Source of the DNA: Nephrocerus scutellatus
Taxonomy: Eukaryota; Arthropoda; Insecta; Diptera; Pipunculidae
Assembly: GCA_947095585.1 (NCBI GenBank)
Contig: OX352763.1
Location: 50,510,329-50,574,328 of the forward strand
DNA: 64,000 nt
Direction: 5' to 3'
This document shows positions 1 through 11,075 of the stretch, piece by piece. The first letter of the stretch is position 1, and the number at the start of each line of letters is the position of its first letter. Made by a program: the position numbers and the translations under genes. Below the pieces are notes generated by a model. That model saw only the letters and a program-made list of their open reading frames with translations. It was not told the origin of the DNA and searched no databases.

Positions 1-912
1 CCAAGAGTCGGTCAGATGACGAAGAGACTAAGAGTAAGAGGAGTGTATGCTGGGCTTGTGTCCCCTTTTATATCATCTGAACCGGTTTAAACGTCGAACC
101 GGGCTGTTCCGTTTCCATGAATACGTACGGTAAATTACCGTTGTTGCTATGCCAATTGGTTTTAATTTCCTCGGAACTGCAGTGCGTATGCGTTATTCGT
201 TGTTGTTGTTCGTGTATGTACGCTGCAAAATGTTGACGGAATCCCCTGTGTATTTTGTTGTTGCATTTTTGCCAATTGAGTTGTCTACTGTTGTTCAGAA
301 AAATGTTGACAAAATTGCCTATATATTTTGTTTTTGTATTTTCTCCTTCTAATTTTGTCTATTGTCAACGTCATCGTTGCTTGCAAAAAGCGTTGGCGGA
401 GTTTCCTGTACGTTTTGTTGTTGTAGGGAATTCCGTTGTGATGATTCTTTTGTGCATAGAATTGTGGTGTCGTTGTGTGTGTTGCATTTGGTCTGCGCTT
501 CTTGGTCGTTGACCTCAGTGTCGGGTTTTTGCTCATTCGCTTGTGCTGTCGATATTGTGTATGCGTTTGTTATTTGTGGGTTTTTCTGCCTACTCTCCTG
601 TGCTCCTGGCTGTACACCGAATTTGGTATGCAGTATGTGCTGTCTCTCTCTCCCTCCTCTATTGCTCTATTATGGTGGTTGCAGTGGAGGTGCGGCTATT
701 CGATACTCAATGTATTGCTTTCGATCGGTGTCCCAAAAATGGAGGTGTGGCCTACTGATCGCATTTATGCATTGAAGAAGTGCAGTCGATCTGAGCAGAG
801 ATGCCGTCGGTGTTTTCAGTTTTTGAATATTGATAGAAATAATAATGTGTAGATATATATATTTATATAGAAATGTGTGGGGTGAATTTGTTGCCAAATT
901 GACTCCTTACAA
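1..912. other. Unclassified AT-rich sequence left of the array
   Basis: I see no recognisable gene here. Several overlapping short ORFs on both strands are cysteine-, phenylalanine- or lysine-rich and follow from the T/G-rich composition. Between about 225 and 430 a loosely repeated block of roughly 75 to 95 bp recurs three times, each with a Ttttgttgttg-like core after a tgttgac or cgttggc motif. The stretch ends in a (TA)n run where array copy A begins. Copy A's own 3' LTR would be expected here and is absent, so the boundary is a rearrangement. Confidence 0.5.
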
Positions 913-1440
913 TATATATATATATATATATACTAGCTGACCCGACAGACGTTGTCCTGTCCCACTTTCAATAAATTTGTTTGTGATCGTTTTGTGAACT
1001 TGTGAAAAGCTATTTGTTTTGCGATATCGCGTCACAGTATTAGTCACATCAGTATTAGCAGAAATACCCGGCGTTTCCCGGGTGTCCCATCCCACTGACC
1101 TCCCGCCCACTGACATCCCGCCCACTGACCTCCCGCCCTCTGATACAGGGAAAACTAAATTTTCCACCCCAGCGCCACCTATCTGGTCCAAATTTTGCCA
1201 ACGACTTTCTTTATATTTAAATATTATATGGTGTGAATTTGAGCCAAATCGTTCCATAAATAAGAAATTTCGGAAAAAACGACACCAGCGCCACCTATCG
1301 GGTCCAAATTTTGTCAACGACTTTCTTTTTATTTAACTACTATATGGTGTGAATTTGAATTTAATTTAATTTAAGAATTTTCAAAAAAAAAAACAAAAAA
1401 ACGACACCAGCGCTACCTAGCGGGGACCAACTCAGAAATC
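913..1440. repeat. 3' non-coding repeat block with 15-bp VNTR and ~118-bp tandem repeats
   Basis: After a (TA)n run comes a conserved block starting ctagctgacccgacagac, present in every array copy (5220, 9390, 13390, 31092, 35400). It holds a 15-bp VNTR of unit cactgacctcccgcc (three copies at 1093-1137). A longer tandem repeat with core cagcgccacctatcgggtcc follows, starting near 1170, 1286 and 1408, spacing 116 to 122 bp. It may be an old insertion carried by the ancestral element; I cannot name its family. Confidence 0.7.
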
Positions 1441-2084
1441 ATCGCGGGCTCATGCACAACAACTTTGCTAAAGATCATCACATGATCAAATGCATAGTTT
1501 ACGATTCTATTGGAGTCAAACACACAGACATTAATTTTTATATATATAGAAGAATAGAAGAAGATATATATCAGATATTTATGATAATGTTTATATATCT
1601 AAAAAAATTCTCTCGTATGGCGTGGTCACTCTATTCCTTCTTATTTCTTACTAGGTGGTCTAAGACCTTTATTGCCTAGTGCCAATCACCGGTACGAGTT
1701 ACAAAAAACTTTTGTTAGAAAAAAAATGTTGTGTGGGTTGTTTTTTTTTGTTTGTTCTTTTCTTCTTTGTTCTTTCTTTTCTTTTCATTTTATGTTTCGT
1801 ATAAGCTTAAGTCTACCAAAAAAATAAGAATAATAAATAATAAAAATAAATAAGAATAAAATAAATATATATATAATAGAATAATAGAAATAAAGATAAT
1901 AATTCATTTTTAATTCATAATTTTTTCGTTTTAATATTTAATTTTTTTAATTTTCATTTCCTTTTTTATATTTTTTTTCCCTTTTGTTTTAATATATTTT
2001 TTAATTTTTTTTATATATATAACAACAGTAACAATAGTAATAATAATAATACTAATAATAAGTCTAATAGAAAAAGAAATGATG
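1441..2084. other. AT-rich 3' non-coding region of copy A
   Basis: This is low-complexity AT-rich sequence with A- and T-runs, lying downstream of the zinc-knuckle segment on the minus strand. The same stretch recurs in copies B, D, E and F and is deleted in copy C. Copy G keeps only its zinc-knuckle-proximal part. No supported coding region is seen. Confidence 0.6.
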
Positions 2085-2807
2085 TTAAATGTTGCTTCCA
2101 CGTTGCCAAATGGTGGGTGTCGGTCTGTCGGTATCGGTAATTGGAGTGGTAGTACTTTCTGGAACGGCATCGGTAATCGAGGTTGTAGTACTTTCTAGAA
2201 CGCTATCGGTGATCGGAGCGGTATAACTTTCTGGAACGGTATCGGTAATCGGGGTTGTAGTACTTTCTGGAACGGTATCGGTTATCGGAGCCGTAGTCAT
2301 CTTCTGAACGTGAATAACCTTCGGAGTCGGTAGATTCAAAGGCAGCAACTTTTGTAGGGTAGTGATCAGCCGTGGTGATGGTTTACATGGCAGCGGTATC
2401 TGTCTTGACGGTTTTATTATAAGAAGCGGTGACGGTTTATTTGACAGCGGTATCTGTCTTGGCGGTTTTATTATAGAATGCGGTGACGGTTTATTCGACA
2501 GCGGTGTCTGTCTTGGCGGTTTTATTATAGAATGTGGTGACGGTTTATTCGACAGCGGTATCTGTCTTGACGGTTTTATTATAAAATGCGGTACTCCCAC
2601 GGCTGAGTCTACGTTGTGTTGTTGATCGGTGCGACCTAAGAGGCGATTGTTTAGATCAGGGCAGGTACGGTGGGTGTGTCCAAGCTGTTCGCACGTCCTA
2701 CAACTTGTCATTTTTGTCGGTTTGACTGGTTGTAATGGGAAGTGCGGGTGGAAACAATTCGCTGGTGATTCTGCTGGGCGTCTGGCTTCAACTGGTTTGT
2801 TGACCAT
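2085..2807 (-). pseudogene. Gag-array zinc-knuckle segment, copy A (5' truncated)
   Basis: This is the third segment of the Gag reading frame. It carries one retroviral-type CCHC zinc knuckle, pattern C-X2-C-X4-H-X4-C (CRTCEQLGHTHRTC), expected to bind RNA. An 18-residue repeat follows (IIKPPRQIPLSNKPSPHS-like, 54 bp) and then a 12-residue Pro/Thr repeat (TTTPITDTVPES-like, 36 bp). The first methionine of the open frame is internal, because a deletion removed the segment's amino end in this copy. The frame ends shortly after the Pro/Thr repeats. The zinc-knuckle role follows from the retroelement nucleocapsid family; the function of the repeats is unknown. Confidence 0.7.
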
Positions 2808-2871
2808 TTGGACGACCGGCGATCGCCAGTTTGGAATGCCTGATCGGGCTGCTATGTTACATCATTGGCGA

Positions 2872-3294
2872 TTAGCTGCTATGAAGATGTCTCATTTCTG
2901 GTTCTGACTGGTGCGGATATATTACATTGTTGGTCAAAGGTTGATATGAAGATGTCATATTTCTGGTGTATGACTGATACGGATATGTTACATCGTTGGC
3001 CACGGGCTGATATGCAGATGTCATATTTCTGGTGTGTGACGGGTGCGGATATGTTACATTGTTGGGCACGGGTTGATATGAATATTTCATATTTCTGGTG
3101 TGTGACTGGTGCGGATATGTTACATCGTTGGCCACGGGTTGATGTGACCAAATCGGTCGAGCGTACTGGATGGGCATATGGTACGGAGCGTCTATGGGTT
3201 GAGGCGCTGGTTTACTGTGTTGTACTGGTGATACATTTGGTCGAAACGGTGGTGCGGAGTGGCGGAATGGTGGAACGGTAGGGCGTAGCGGCAA
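2872..3294 (-). pseudogene. Gag-array 22-residue repeat segment, copy A
   Basis: This continues the gag frame directly after the gag UGA (3298-3300) with no in-frame AUG at its beginning. It starts proline-rich and then has four tandem repeats of 22 residues (66 bp exactly, at about 2915, 2981, 3047 and 3113) of the type QPVANDVTYPHQSHTRNM. A small deletion near 2905 moves the last residues out of the frame used in copy E, so the UAG (2879-2881) is bypassed and a UAA ends the frame. No known domain was recognised. Confidence 0.6.
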
Positions 3295-3297
3295 TGG

Positions 3298-4098
3298 TCA
3301 GTTTTGTGTCTGAGTGGGTCGTGATGGATGCTGTTCTGCCACTAGGCACTCAAAATCCTCAATTAACGCGGTTAGTTCGGACAAGGTGGCGAACTCTCTT
3401 CGCGTTATGTAGTGCCGGTAGTGGGGGCGCAGGTTGTCATAGATCCGAACAAGCTTTTCTTCGGCTGGCATCGAGGTATGCCATTGCATTAGGGCTTGAA
3501 TTGAAGTTAGGTATTCCTTGCCCTTTTCTCGATTGTTTTGAGTGCGACTACGGATGCGATCGAGTAGATGTGTGTAGAACCCTGGTGGTAGGAAAAAGCG
3601 GCGTAGTTCATCGCTAAATGCGTCCCAGGAACCTAGCAGCTCTTTGTTATTCCGGTACCACACCAACGCGTTCCCTTTCAACAGCTCGGGTAGTGTACGG
3701 ACAATGCGGTCGAGATGTAGTTGGTAGCATTCGGCCAACTCTTCGACGCGTTCCAAAAATTCCAGGGGATTATTGGTACCGCCGTCGTACCTTACGTTCC
3801 ATTTCCGTACCTTATCCATTACATCCACGTCCGACGGTCGGTATGCGAATGGTTGCGAAGTACTTGGATTTACTCCTGGATAGATAATTGTCGATGCTTC
3901 GTAATGTCGGTTGGTTGGATTTGGTACACGCAGGTCCTCGCCTGGGTTCATTTTCTTTACTTCGGTGCTCAACATTTTGCGTAGCTCGTCGACGGTGCCC
4001 GTTGGGTCGATACCACGACGCTCTAACTCGTTAGCCAATTCCTCCTTGCGGAGAGAGTACACAGCTAAGGCGCTTAGTTCGGGCTCTATGGTGGCCAT
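3298..4098 (-). CDS. Retrotransposon Gag (SAP-like plus capsid domain), copy A
   Basis: This is a 266-residue Gag. Residues about 15 to 46 resemble a SAP motif (basic, Leu-spaced helices around ELERRGIDPTGTVDELRK), a DNA-binding fold. Residues about 90 to 250 fit the Retrotrans_gag capsid family, with the typical spacing NNPLEFLERVEEL, LLKGNALVWYR, LRRFFLPPG and EEKLVRIYDNLRP. It should assemble into virus-like particles in the cytoplasm. The start is the ATG in a GATTTCATAAAATGG context, shared by all copies. It ends in UGA followed by CCA, and the same frame stays open afterwards. The ORF is intact here. The SAP call is by eye and weaker than the capsid call. Confidence 0.8.
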   Translation of the reverse strand: MATIEPELSALAVYSLRKEELANELERRGIDPTGTVDELRKMLSTEVKKMNPGEDLRVPNPTNRHYEASTIIYPGVNPSTSQPFAYRPSDVDVMDKVRKWNVRYDGGTNNPLEFLERVEELAECYQLHLDRIVRTLPELLKGNALVWYRNNKELLGSWDAFSDELRRFFLPPGFYTHLLDRIRSRTQNNREKGKEYLTSIQALMQWHTSMPAEEKLVRIYDNLRPHYRHYITRREFATLSELTALIEDFECLVAEQHPSRPTQTQN

Positions 4099-4309
4099 TT
4101 TATGAAATCGATTCGCTAAATTTCTGCTGCATGGTGGGTGTCTCGGCTGAACGGTTTTCTGCTCTATGGGAAATCTGGTGTATATATATATGTATACCTA
4201 AAATAAATTCTGGTCGGACGGTGATGCGACTATTCTAGTCATACGGTGTATATATATATGTATGTATATATATTCTGGTCAGACGGTAATGCGACTATTC
4301 TAGTCGTCT

Positions 4310-4381
<72 letters not shown>

Positions 4382-4392
4382 TTATATATATA
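4099..4392 (-). other. 5' leader of copy A with (TA)n replacing the primer-binding site
   Basis: The leader contains a duplicated block of about 68 bp (core gacggtgatgcgactattc and gacggtaatgcgactattc), followed by a long (TA)n run. In copy F the corresponding place holds a tRNA-Lys primer-binding site and the LTR end. Here those roughly 110 bp are gone. Confidence 0.7.
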
Positions 4393-5073
4393 TTATAATT
4401 GGTTTTATTTTATTCATTGTTCTTATATCCTTAAGACTATTCGGTTCTTACTTAATTATATCATACTTATAATACTACTTATAATATTCTGGTTTATGCC
4501 CATGAAATGCGGGGAAACCAGCGGGGTTTGGTTGCATTCTAGGCTAATACCGTGTCCGTCGACGCCAGTATTTGCATAGACTGCGAAAGGGGGTGATGGC
4601 CGACTTCTTCTGTTTTCGTTGCTGCCAAGAAATGGAGCACCTGAGCAGTGTTCGGGTGAACGGCGCAGCACAATATGTCAAGGTATCGAGTTCGGCGACG
4701 CCGATAACTTGTTATATTGGAATAAAAGCGTTTCTTTTCTACGGAGATTGCTACTGTTATAACTGAGTAATATGGACAGCCGGTGGTTTTGACAACCGAT
4801 TTACCGCAATATGGCAAAATACCGAGTTCGGCGACGCCGGTACTTTGCTATAATGGCAATAACAATAAGATGAGTGTGATAACTCAAGCACTCGATTGTT
4901 ATTTTAAAAATTTGTTCGTAAAGAACGGCGGTCAGCAAGGAGCTTTCCTTTTAGGAGAATTTGTTGTATACTACACCGTATTCTTCCTCTCGAGTAGATA
5001 TCGCTGCCTACCGCAGTGGGTTCTACTCTAATTTTGTCGTGTGACATAGTTGATTTTACTCGACTTCGTTACA
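4393..5073 (-). repeat. LTR a (shared by copies A and B), truncated at its 3' end
   Basis: On the minus strand this LTR begins TGTAACGAAGTCGAG immediately after a polypurine tract and continues to a (TA)n junction. It serves as 5' LTR of copy A and 3' LTR of copy B. Inside are two related blocks with gttcggcgacgccg cores. The long form (with the extra ~155 bp around 4453-4610) is shared with LTR c. The terminal GTTACA end seen in copy F is lost. Confidence 0.8.
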
Positions 5074-5092
5074 TTCCCCCCCCTACTTCGGG
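5074..5092 (-). other. Polypurine tract of copy B
   Basis: On the minus strand the sequence is gaagtagggggggg followed by aa and then the LTR start TGTAACG. A G-rich purine run directly before a TG is the expected plus-strand priming site. The same arrangement recurs at 9245, 13233, 30947 and 35252. Confidence 0.8.
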
Positions 5093-6363
5093 GTGGGGAA
5101 AAGTCGTAAGACACACTTATAGGCTAAAAATATTTTATTACAGGTTAGATAAGTACTAATTAATGACTAAGGCAAGATTTCTATATTACAATTCTTATGT
5201 ATATATGTATATATATATATATATATACTAGCTGACCCGACAGACGTTGTCCTGTCCCACTTTCAATAAATTTGTTTGTTATCGTTTTGTGAACTTGTGA
5301 AAAGCTATTTGTTTTGCGATATCGCGTCACAGTATTAGTCACATCAGTATTAGCAGAAATACCCGGCGTTTCCCGGCTGTCCCATCCCACTGACCTCCCG
5401 CCCACTGACCTCCAGCCCACTGACCTCCCGCCCTCTGATACAGGGAAAACTAAATTTTCCACCCCAGCGCCACCTATCGGGTCCAAATTTTGCCAACGAC
5501 TTTCTTTTTATTTAAATATTATATGGTGTGAATTTGAGCCAAATCGTTCCATAAATAAGAAATTTCGGAAAAAAAACGACACCAGCGCCACCTATCGGGT
5601 CCAAATTTTGTCAACGGCTTTCTTTTTATTTAACTACTATATGGTGTGAATTTGAGCCAAATCGTTCCATAAATAAGAATTTTCAAAAAAAAAAAAAAAA
5701 AAAAAACCGACACCAGCGCCACCTAGCGGGGACCAACTCAGAAATCATCGCGGGCTCATGCACAACAACTTTTCTAAAGATTATCACATGATCAAATGCA
5801 TAGTTTACGATTCTATTGGAGTCAAACACACATACATTAATTTTTATATATATAGAAGAATAGAAGAAGATATATATCAGGTATTTATGATAATGTTTAT
5901 ATATCTAAAAAAATTCTCTCGTATGGCGTGGTCACTCTATTTCTTCTTATTTCTTACTAGGTGGTCTAAGACCTTTATTGCCTAGTGCCAATCACCGGTA
6001 CGAGTTACAAAAAACTTTTGTTAGAAAAAAAATGTTGTGTGGGTTGTTTTTTTTTTGTTTGTTCCCATTCTTTTCTTTTCATTTTATGTTTCGTATAAGC
6101 TTAAGTCTACCAAAAAAATATGAATAATAAATAATAAAATAAATATATATATAATAGAATAATAGAAATAAAGATAATAATTCATTTTTAATTCATAATT
6201 TTTTCGTTTTAATATTTAATTTTTTTAATTTTCATTTCCTTTTTTTATATTTTTTTCCCCTTTTGTTTTAATATATTTTTTCATTTTTTATATATATATA
6301 ACAACAGTAACAATAGTAATAATAATAATACTAATAATAAGTCTAATAGAAAAAGAAATGATG

Positions 6364-7242
6364 TTAAATGTTGCTTCCACGTTGCCAAATGGTGGGTGTC
6401 GGTCTGTCGGTATCGGTAATTGGAGTGGTAGTACTTTCTGGAACGGCATCGGTAATCGAGGTTGTAGTACTTTCTGGAACGGTATCGGTGATCGGAGCGG
6501 TATAACTTTCTGGAACGGTATCGGTAATCGGGGTTGTAGTACTTTCTGGAACGGTATCGGTTATCGGAGCCGTAGTCATCTTCTGAACGTGAATAACCTT
6601 CGGAGTCGGTAGATTCAAAGACAGCAACTTTTGTAGGGTAGTGATCAGCCGTGGTGATGGTTTACATGACAGCGGTATCTGTCTTGACGGTTTTATTATA
6701 AGAAGCGGTGACGGTTTATTTGACAGCGGTATCTGTCATGGCGGTTTTATTATAGAATGCGGTGACGGTTTATTCGACAGCGGTATCTGTCTTGGCGGTT
6801 TTATTATAGAATGTGGTGACGGTTTATTCGACAGCGGTATCTGTCTTGACGGTTTTATTATAAAATGCGGTACTCCCACGGCTGAGTCTACGTTGTGTTG
6901 TTGATCGGTGCGACCTAAGAGGCGATTGTTTAGATCAGGGCAGGTACGGTGGGTGTGTCCAAGCTGTTCGCACGTCCTACAACTTGTCATTTTTGTCGGT
7001 TTGACTGGTTTTAATGGGAAGTGCGGGTGGAAACAATTCGCTGGTGATTCTGCTGGGCGTCTGGCTTCAACTGGTTTGTTGACCATTTGGACGACCGGCG
7101 ATCGCCAGTTTGGAATGCCTGATCGGGCTGCTTGTTCAACTGGTCGGATGGATCGGACAGCTGGTCTAGTCGGTTTATGATGTTTATATGGTACATCACG
7201 GGTGATCAGTAAATGATGCGGATATGTTACATCATTGGCCAT
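6364..7242 (-). pseudogene. Gag-array zinc-knuckle segment, copy B (frame broken)
   Basis: It opens with ATG (7242) three codons after the UAG of the repeat segment (7249-7251) and in line with it. The CCHC knuckle is intact, followed by the 18-residue repeats. The frame then breaks: one open part is 7242-6736, and the Pro/Thr repeat part is open at 6627-6364. Function as in copy A; the break would remove the Pro/Thr tail. Confidence 0.65.
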
Positions 7243-7248
7243 TAGCTG

Positions 7249-7664
7249 CTATGAAGATGTCTCATTTCTGGTTCTGACTGGTGCGGATATATTACATTGT
7301 TGGTCAAAGGTTGATATGAAGATGTCATATTTCTGGTGTATGACTGATGCGGATATGTTACATCGTTGGCCACGGGCTGATATGCAGATGTCATATTTCT
7401 GGTGTGTGACGGGTGCGGATATGTTACATTGTTGGGCACGGGTTGATATGAATATTTCATATTTCTGGTGTGTTACTGGTGCGGATATGTTACATCGTTG
7501 GCCACGGGTTGATGTGACCAAATCGGTCGAGCGGACTGGATGGGCATATGGTACGGAGCGTCTATGGGTTGAGGCGCTGGTTGACTGTGTTGTACTGGTG
7601 ATACATTTGGTCGAAACAGTGGTGCGGAGTGGCGGAATGGTGGAACGGTAGGGCGTAGCGGCAA
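7249..7664 (-). pseudogene. Gag-array 22-residue repeat segment, copy B (nonsense)
   Basis: This is the same 66-bp tandem repeat segment as in copy A, following the gag UGA in frame. An in-frame TAA at 7473-7475 (CAC to TAA context) cuts it after about 60 residues. The downstream UAG CAG CUA arrangement is preserved. Confidence 0.6.
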
Positions 7665-7667
7665 TGG

Positions 7668-8468
7668 TCAGTTTTGTGTCTGAGTGGGTCGTGATGGATG
7701 CTGTTCTGCCACTAGGCACTCAAAATCCTCAATTAACGCGGTTAGTTCGGACAAGGTGGCGAACTCTCTTCGCGTTATGTAGTGCCGGTAGTGGGGGCGC
7801 AGGTTGTCATAGATCCGAACAAGCTTTTCTTCGGCTGGCATCGAGGTATGCCATCGCATTAGGGCTTGAATTGAAGTTAGGTATTCCTTGCCCTTTTCTC
7901 GATTATTTTGAGTGCGCCTACGGATGCGATCGAGTAGATGTGTGTAGAACCCTGGTGGTAGGAAAAAGCGGCGTAGTTCATCGCTAAATGCGTCCCAGGA
8001 ACCTAGCAACTCTTTGTTATTCCGGTACCACACCAACGCGTTCCCTTTCAACAGCTCGGGTAGTGTACGGACAATGCGGTCGAGAGGTAGTTGGTAGCAT
8101 TCGGCCAACTCTTCGACGCGTTCCAAAAATTCCAGGGGATTATTGGTACCGCCGTCGTACCTTACGTTCCATTTCCGTACCTTATTCATTACATCCGCGT
8201 CCGACGGTCGGTATGCGAATGGTTGCGAAGTACTTGGATTTACTCCTGGATAGATAATTGTCGATGCTTCGTAATGTCGGTTGGTTGGATTTGGTACACG
8301 CAGGTCCTCGCCTGGGTTCATTTTCTTTACTTCGGTGCTCAACCTTTTGCGTAGCTCGTCGACGGTGCCCGTTGGGTCGATACCACGACGCTCTAACTCG
8401 TTAGCCAATTCCTCCTTGCGGAGAGAGTACACAGCTAAGGCGCTTAGTTCGGGCTCTATGGTGGCCAT
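7668..8468 (-). CDS. Retrotransposon Gag, copy B
   Basis: This is an intact 266-residue Gag with the same SAP-like amino end and Retrotrans_gag capsid region as copy A, differing by a handful of residues (for example one Asp/Asn change before the capsid and a Leu-His/Leu-Pro difference). It starts at the same ATG and stops at UGA (7668-7670), followed by open frame. It has no neighbouring protease or polymerase, so particle maturation would need a partner element. Confidence 0.8.
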   Translation of the reverse strand: MATIEPELSALAVYSLRKEELANELERRGIDPTGTVDELRKRLSTEVKKMNPGEDLRVPNPTNRHYEASTIIYPGVNPSTSQPFAYRPSDADVMNKVRKWNVRYDGGTNNPLEFLERVEELAECYQLPLDRIVRTLPELLKGNALVWYRNNKELLGSWDAFSDELRRFFLPPGFYTHLLDRIRRRTQNNREKGKEYLTSIQALMRWHTSMPAEEKLVRIYDNLRPHYRHYITRREFATLSELTALIEDFECLVAEQHPSRPTQTQN

Positions 8469-8679
8469 TTTATGAAATCGATTCGCTAAATTTCTGCTGC
8501 ATGGTGGGTGTCTCGGCTGAACGGTTTTCTGCTCTATGGGAAATCTGGTGTATATATATATGTATACCTAAAATAAATTCTGGTCGGACGGTGATGCGAC
8601 TATTCTAGTCATACGGTATATATATATATGTATGTATATATATTCTGGTCAGACGGTAATGCGACTACTCTAGTCGTCT

Positions 8680-8734
<55 letters not shown>

Positions 8735-8741
<7 letters not shown>

Positions 8742-9244
8742 TGGTTTTATTTTATTCATTGTTCTTATATCCTTAAGACTATTCGGTTTCGTTGCTGCCA
8801 AGAAATGGAGCACCTGAGCAGTGTTCGGGTGAACGGCGCAGCACAATATGTCAAGGTATCGAGTTCGGCGACGCCGATAACTTGTTATATTGGAATAAAA
8901 GCGTTTCTTTTCTACAGAGATTGCTACTGTTATGGGAGTAATATGGACAGCCGGTGGTTTTGACAACCGATTTAGCGCAATATGGCAAAATACCGAGTAC
9001 AGCGACGCCGTTACTTTGCTATATTGGCAATAACAATAGATGAGTGTGATAACTCAAGCACTCGATTGTTATTTTAAAAATTTGTTCGTAAAGAACAGCG
9101 GTCAGCAAGGAGCTTTCCTTTTAGGAGAATTTGTTTTATACTACACCGTATTCTTCCTCTCGAGTAGATATCGCTGCCTACCGCAGTGTGTTCTACTCTA
9201 ATTTTGTTGTGTGACGTAGTCGATTTTTACTCGACTTCGTTACA
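8735..9244 (-). repeat. LTR b (shared by copies B and C), short form
   Basis: It starts TGTAACGAAG on the minus strand next to the polypurine tract at 9245. It lacks about 155 bp present in LTR a (the block between ctattcgg and tttcgttgctgcc) and lacks the element-proximal end, replaced by (TA)n. LTRs d and e share this short form. Confidence 0.8.
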
Positions 9245-10133
9245 TTCCCCCCTACTTCGGGGTGGGGAAAAGTCGTAAGACACACTTATAGGCTAAAATT
9301 ATTTTATTACAGGTTAGATAAGTACTAATTAATGACTAAGGCAAGATTTCTATATTACAATTCTTATGTATATATATATATATATATATACTAGCTGACC
9401 CGACAGACGTTGTCCTGTCCCACTTTCAATAAATTTGTTTGTGATCGTTTTGTGAACTTGTGAAAAGCTATTTGTTTTGCGATATCGCGTCACAGTATTA
9501 GTCACATCAGTATTAGCAGAAATACCCGGCGTTTCCCGGCTGTCCCATCCCACTGACCTCCCGCCCACTGACCTCCCGCCAACTGACATCCCGCCCACTG
9601 ACATCCCGCCCACTGACCTCCCGCCCTCTGATACAGGGAAAACTAAATTTTCCACCCCAGCGCCACCTATCGGGTCCAAATTTTGCCAACGACTTTCTTT
9701 TTATTTAAATATTATATGGTGTGAATTTGAGCCAAATCGTTCCATAAATAAGAAATTTCGGAAAAAAAACGACACCAGCGCCACCTATCGGGTCCAAATT
9801 TTGTCAACGACTTTCTTTTTATTTAACTACTATATGGTGTGAATTTGAGCCAAATCGTTCCATAAATAAGAATTTTCAAAAAAAAAAAAAACGACACCAG
9901 CGCCACCTAGCGGGGACCAACTCAGAAAATAACAACAGTAACAATAGTAATAATAATAATACTAACAATAAGTCTAATAGAAAAAGAAATGATGTTAAAT
10001 GTTGCTTCCACGTTGCCAAATGGTGGGTGTCGGTCTGGATGATGGTGATAGCGGTGGTCATCATCAGAGCGGTAGCGATTTATGAAGCGGTAGTCGCTTT
10101 CGATGTTGAGCGGTGTGGTCGGTGCAGGTATTG

Positions 10134-10911
10134 TCATTGCAGTTTTACTTCTGGTATTGGTTTTGCCAACTTCGGAGTGGTAGTAATTTCTGTGAAGGTC
10201 TCGGTCATCGGAGCGGTAGTACTTTCTGGAACGGTATCGGTAATTGGAGTGGTAGTACTTTCTGGAACGGCATCGGTAATCGAGGTTGTAGTACTTTCTG
10301 GAACAGTATCGGTGATCGGAGCGGTATAACTTTCTGGAACGGTATCGGTAATCGGGGTTGTAGTACTTTCTGGAACGGTATCGATTATCGGAGCCGTAGT
10401 CATCTTCTGAACGTGAATAACCTTCGGAGTCGGTAGATTCAAAGACAGCAACTTTTGTAGGGTAGTGATCAGCCGTGGTGATGGTTTACATGACAGCGGT
10501 ATCTGTCTTGACGGTTTTATTATAAGAAGCGGTGACGGTTTATTTGACAGCGGTATCTGTCTTGGCGGTTTTATTATAGAATGCGGTGACGGTTTATTCG
10601 ACAGCGGTATCTGTCTTGGCGGTTTTATTATAGAATGTGGTGACGGTTTATTCGACAGCGGTATCTTGTCTTGACGGTTTTATTATAAAATGCGGTACTC
10701 CCACGGCTGAGTCTACGTTGTGTTGTTGATCGGTGCGACCTAAGAGGCGATTGTTTAGATCAGGGAAGGTACGGTGGGTGTGTCCAAGCTGTTCGCACGT
10801 CCTACAACTTGTCATTTTTGTCGGTTTGACTGGTTGTAATGGGAAGTGCGGGTGAAAACAATTCGCTGGTGATTCTGCTGGGCGTCTGGCTTCAACTGGT
10901 TTGTTGACCAT
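10134..10911 (-). pseudogene. Gag-array zinc-knuckle segment, copy C (frameshifted)
   Basis: The CCHC knuckle is intact (one Cys-to-Phe change lies just after it). An extra T at about 10664 (ggtatcttgtc instead of ggtatctgtc) shifts the frame inside the 18-residue repeats. The Pro/Thr repeat part is open separately at 10451-10134. It has more 36-bp repeat units than copies A and B. Confidence 0.65.
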
Positions 10912-11075
10912 TTGGACGACCAGCGATCGCCAGTTTGGAATGCCTGATCGGGCTGCTTGTTCAACTGGTCGGATGGATCGGACAGCTGGTCTAGTCGGTT
11001 TATGATGTTGATATGGTACATCACGGGTGATCAGTAAATGATGCGGATATGTTACATCACATTGGCCATTAGCTG

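Larger units (their letters stand above)
913..5073 (-). mobile_element. Gag-only LTR element, array copy A (3' LTR missing)
   Basis: This is the leftmost of six head-to-tail copies. Read on the minus strand it runs LTR (5073-4393), leader, gag (4098-3298), repeat segment, zinc-knuckle segment and a long AT-rich 3' non-coding part with tandem repeats. It contains no protease, reverse transcriptase, RNase H or integrase. Compared with copy B it lacks about 110 bp between the repeat segment and the zinc-knuckle segment near 2860. The primer-binding site expected next to the LTR is replaced by a (TA)n run of about 65 bp (4311-4376). Confidence 0.85.
5074..9244 (-). mobile_element. Gag-only LTR element, array copy B
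   Basis: This complete array unit has polypurine tract, 3' non-coding region (VNTR with three 15-bp units near 5390), zinc-knuckle segment, repeat segment, gag, leader and LTR b. No pol region is present. It resembles copy D in its 3' end and has the short LTR form. Local damage is limited to single-base changes in the second and third Gag segments. Confidence 0.85.

Noticed and set aside
149..852. Cysteine-rich small secreted proteins
   Set aside because: Overlapping ORFs in three frames of T/G-rich DNA without signal peptide plus cysteine spacing of a known family.
1019..1336. Repeated PPTDLPPTD ORFs and the antisense SVGGRSVGG ORFs
   Set aside because: Translations of the 15-bp VNTR, in non-coding 3' DNA; no start context or domain.
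2362..3281. Glycine/cysteine-rich and Trp/Met-rich plus-strand ORFs
   Set aside because: They are antisense translations of the 54-bp and 66-bp Gag repeats.
3294..4105. Plus-strand ORFs opposite gag (for example 3294-3617, 3618-3887, 3911-4105) repeated in every copy
   Set aside because: They recur only because gag recurs, lie exactly antisense to Gag and have no recognisable domain.
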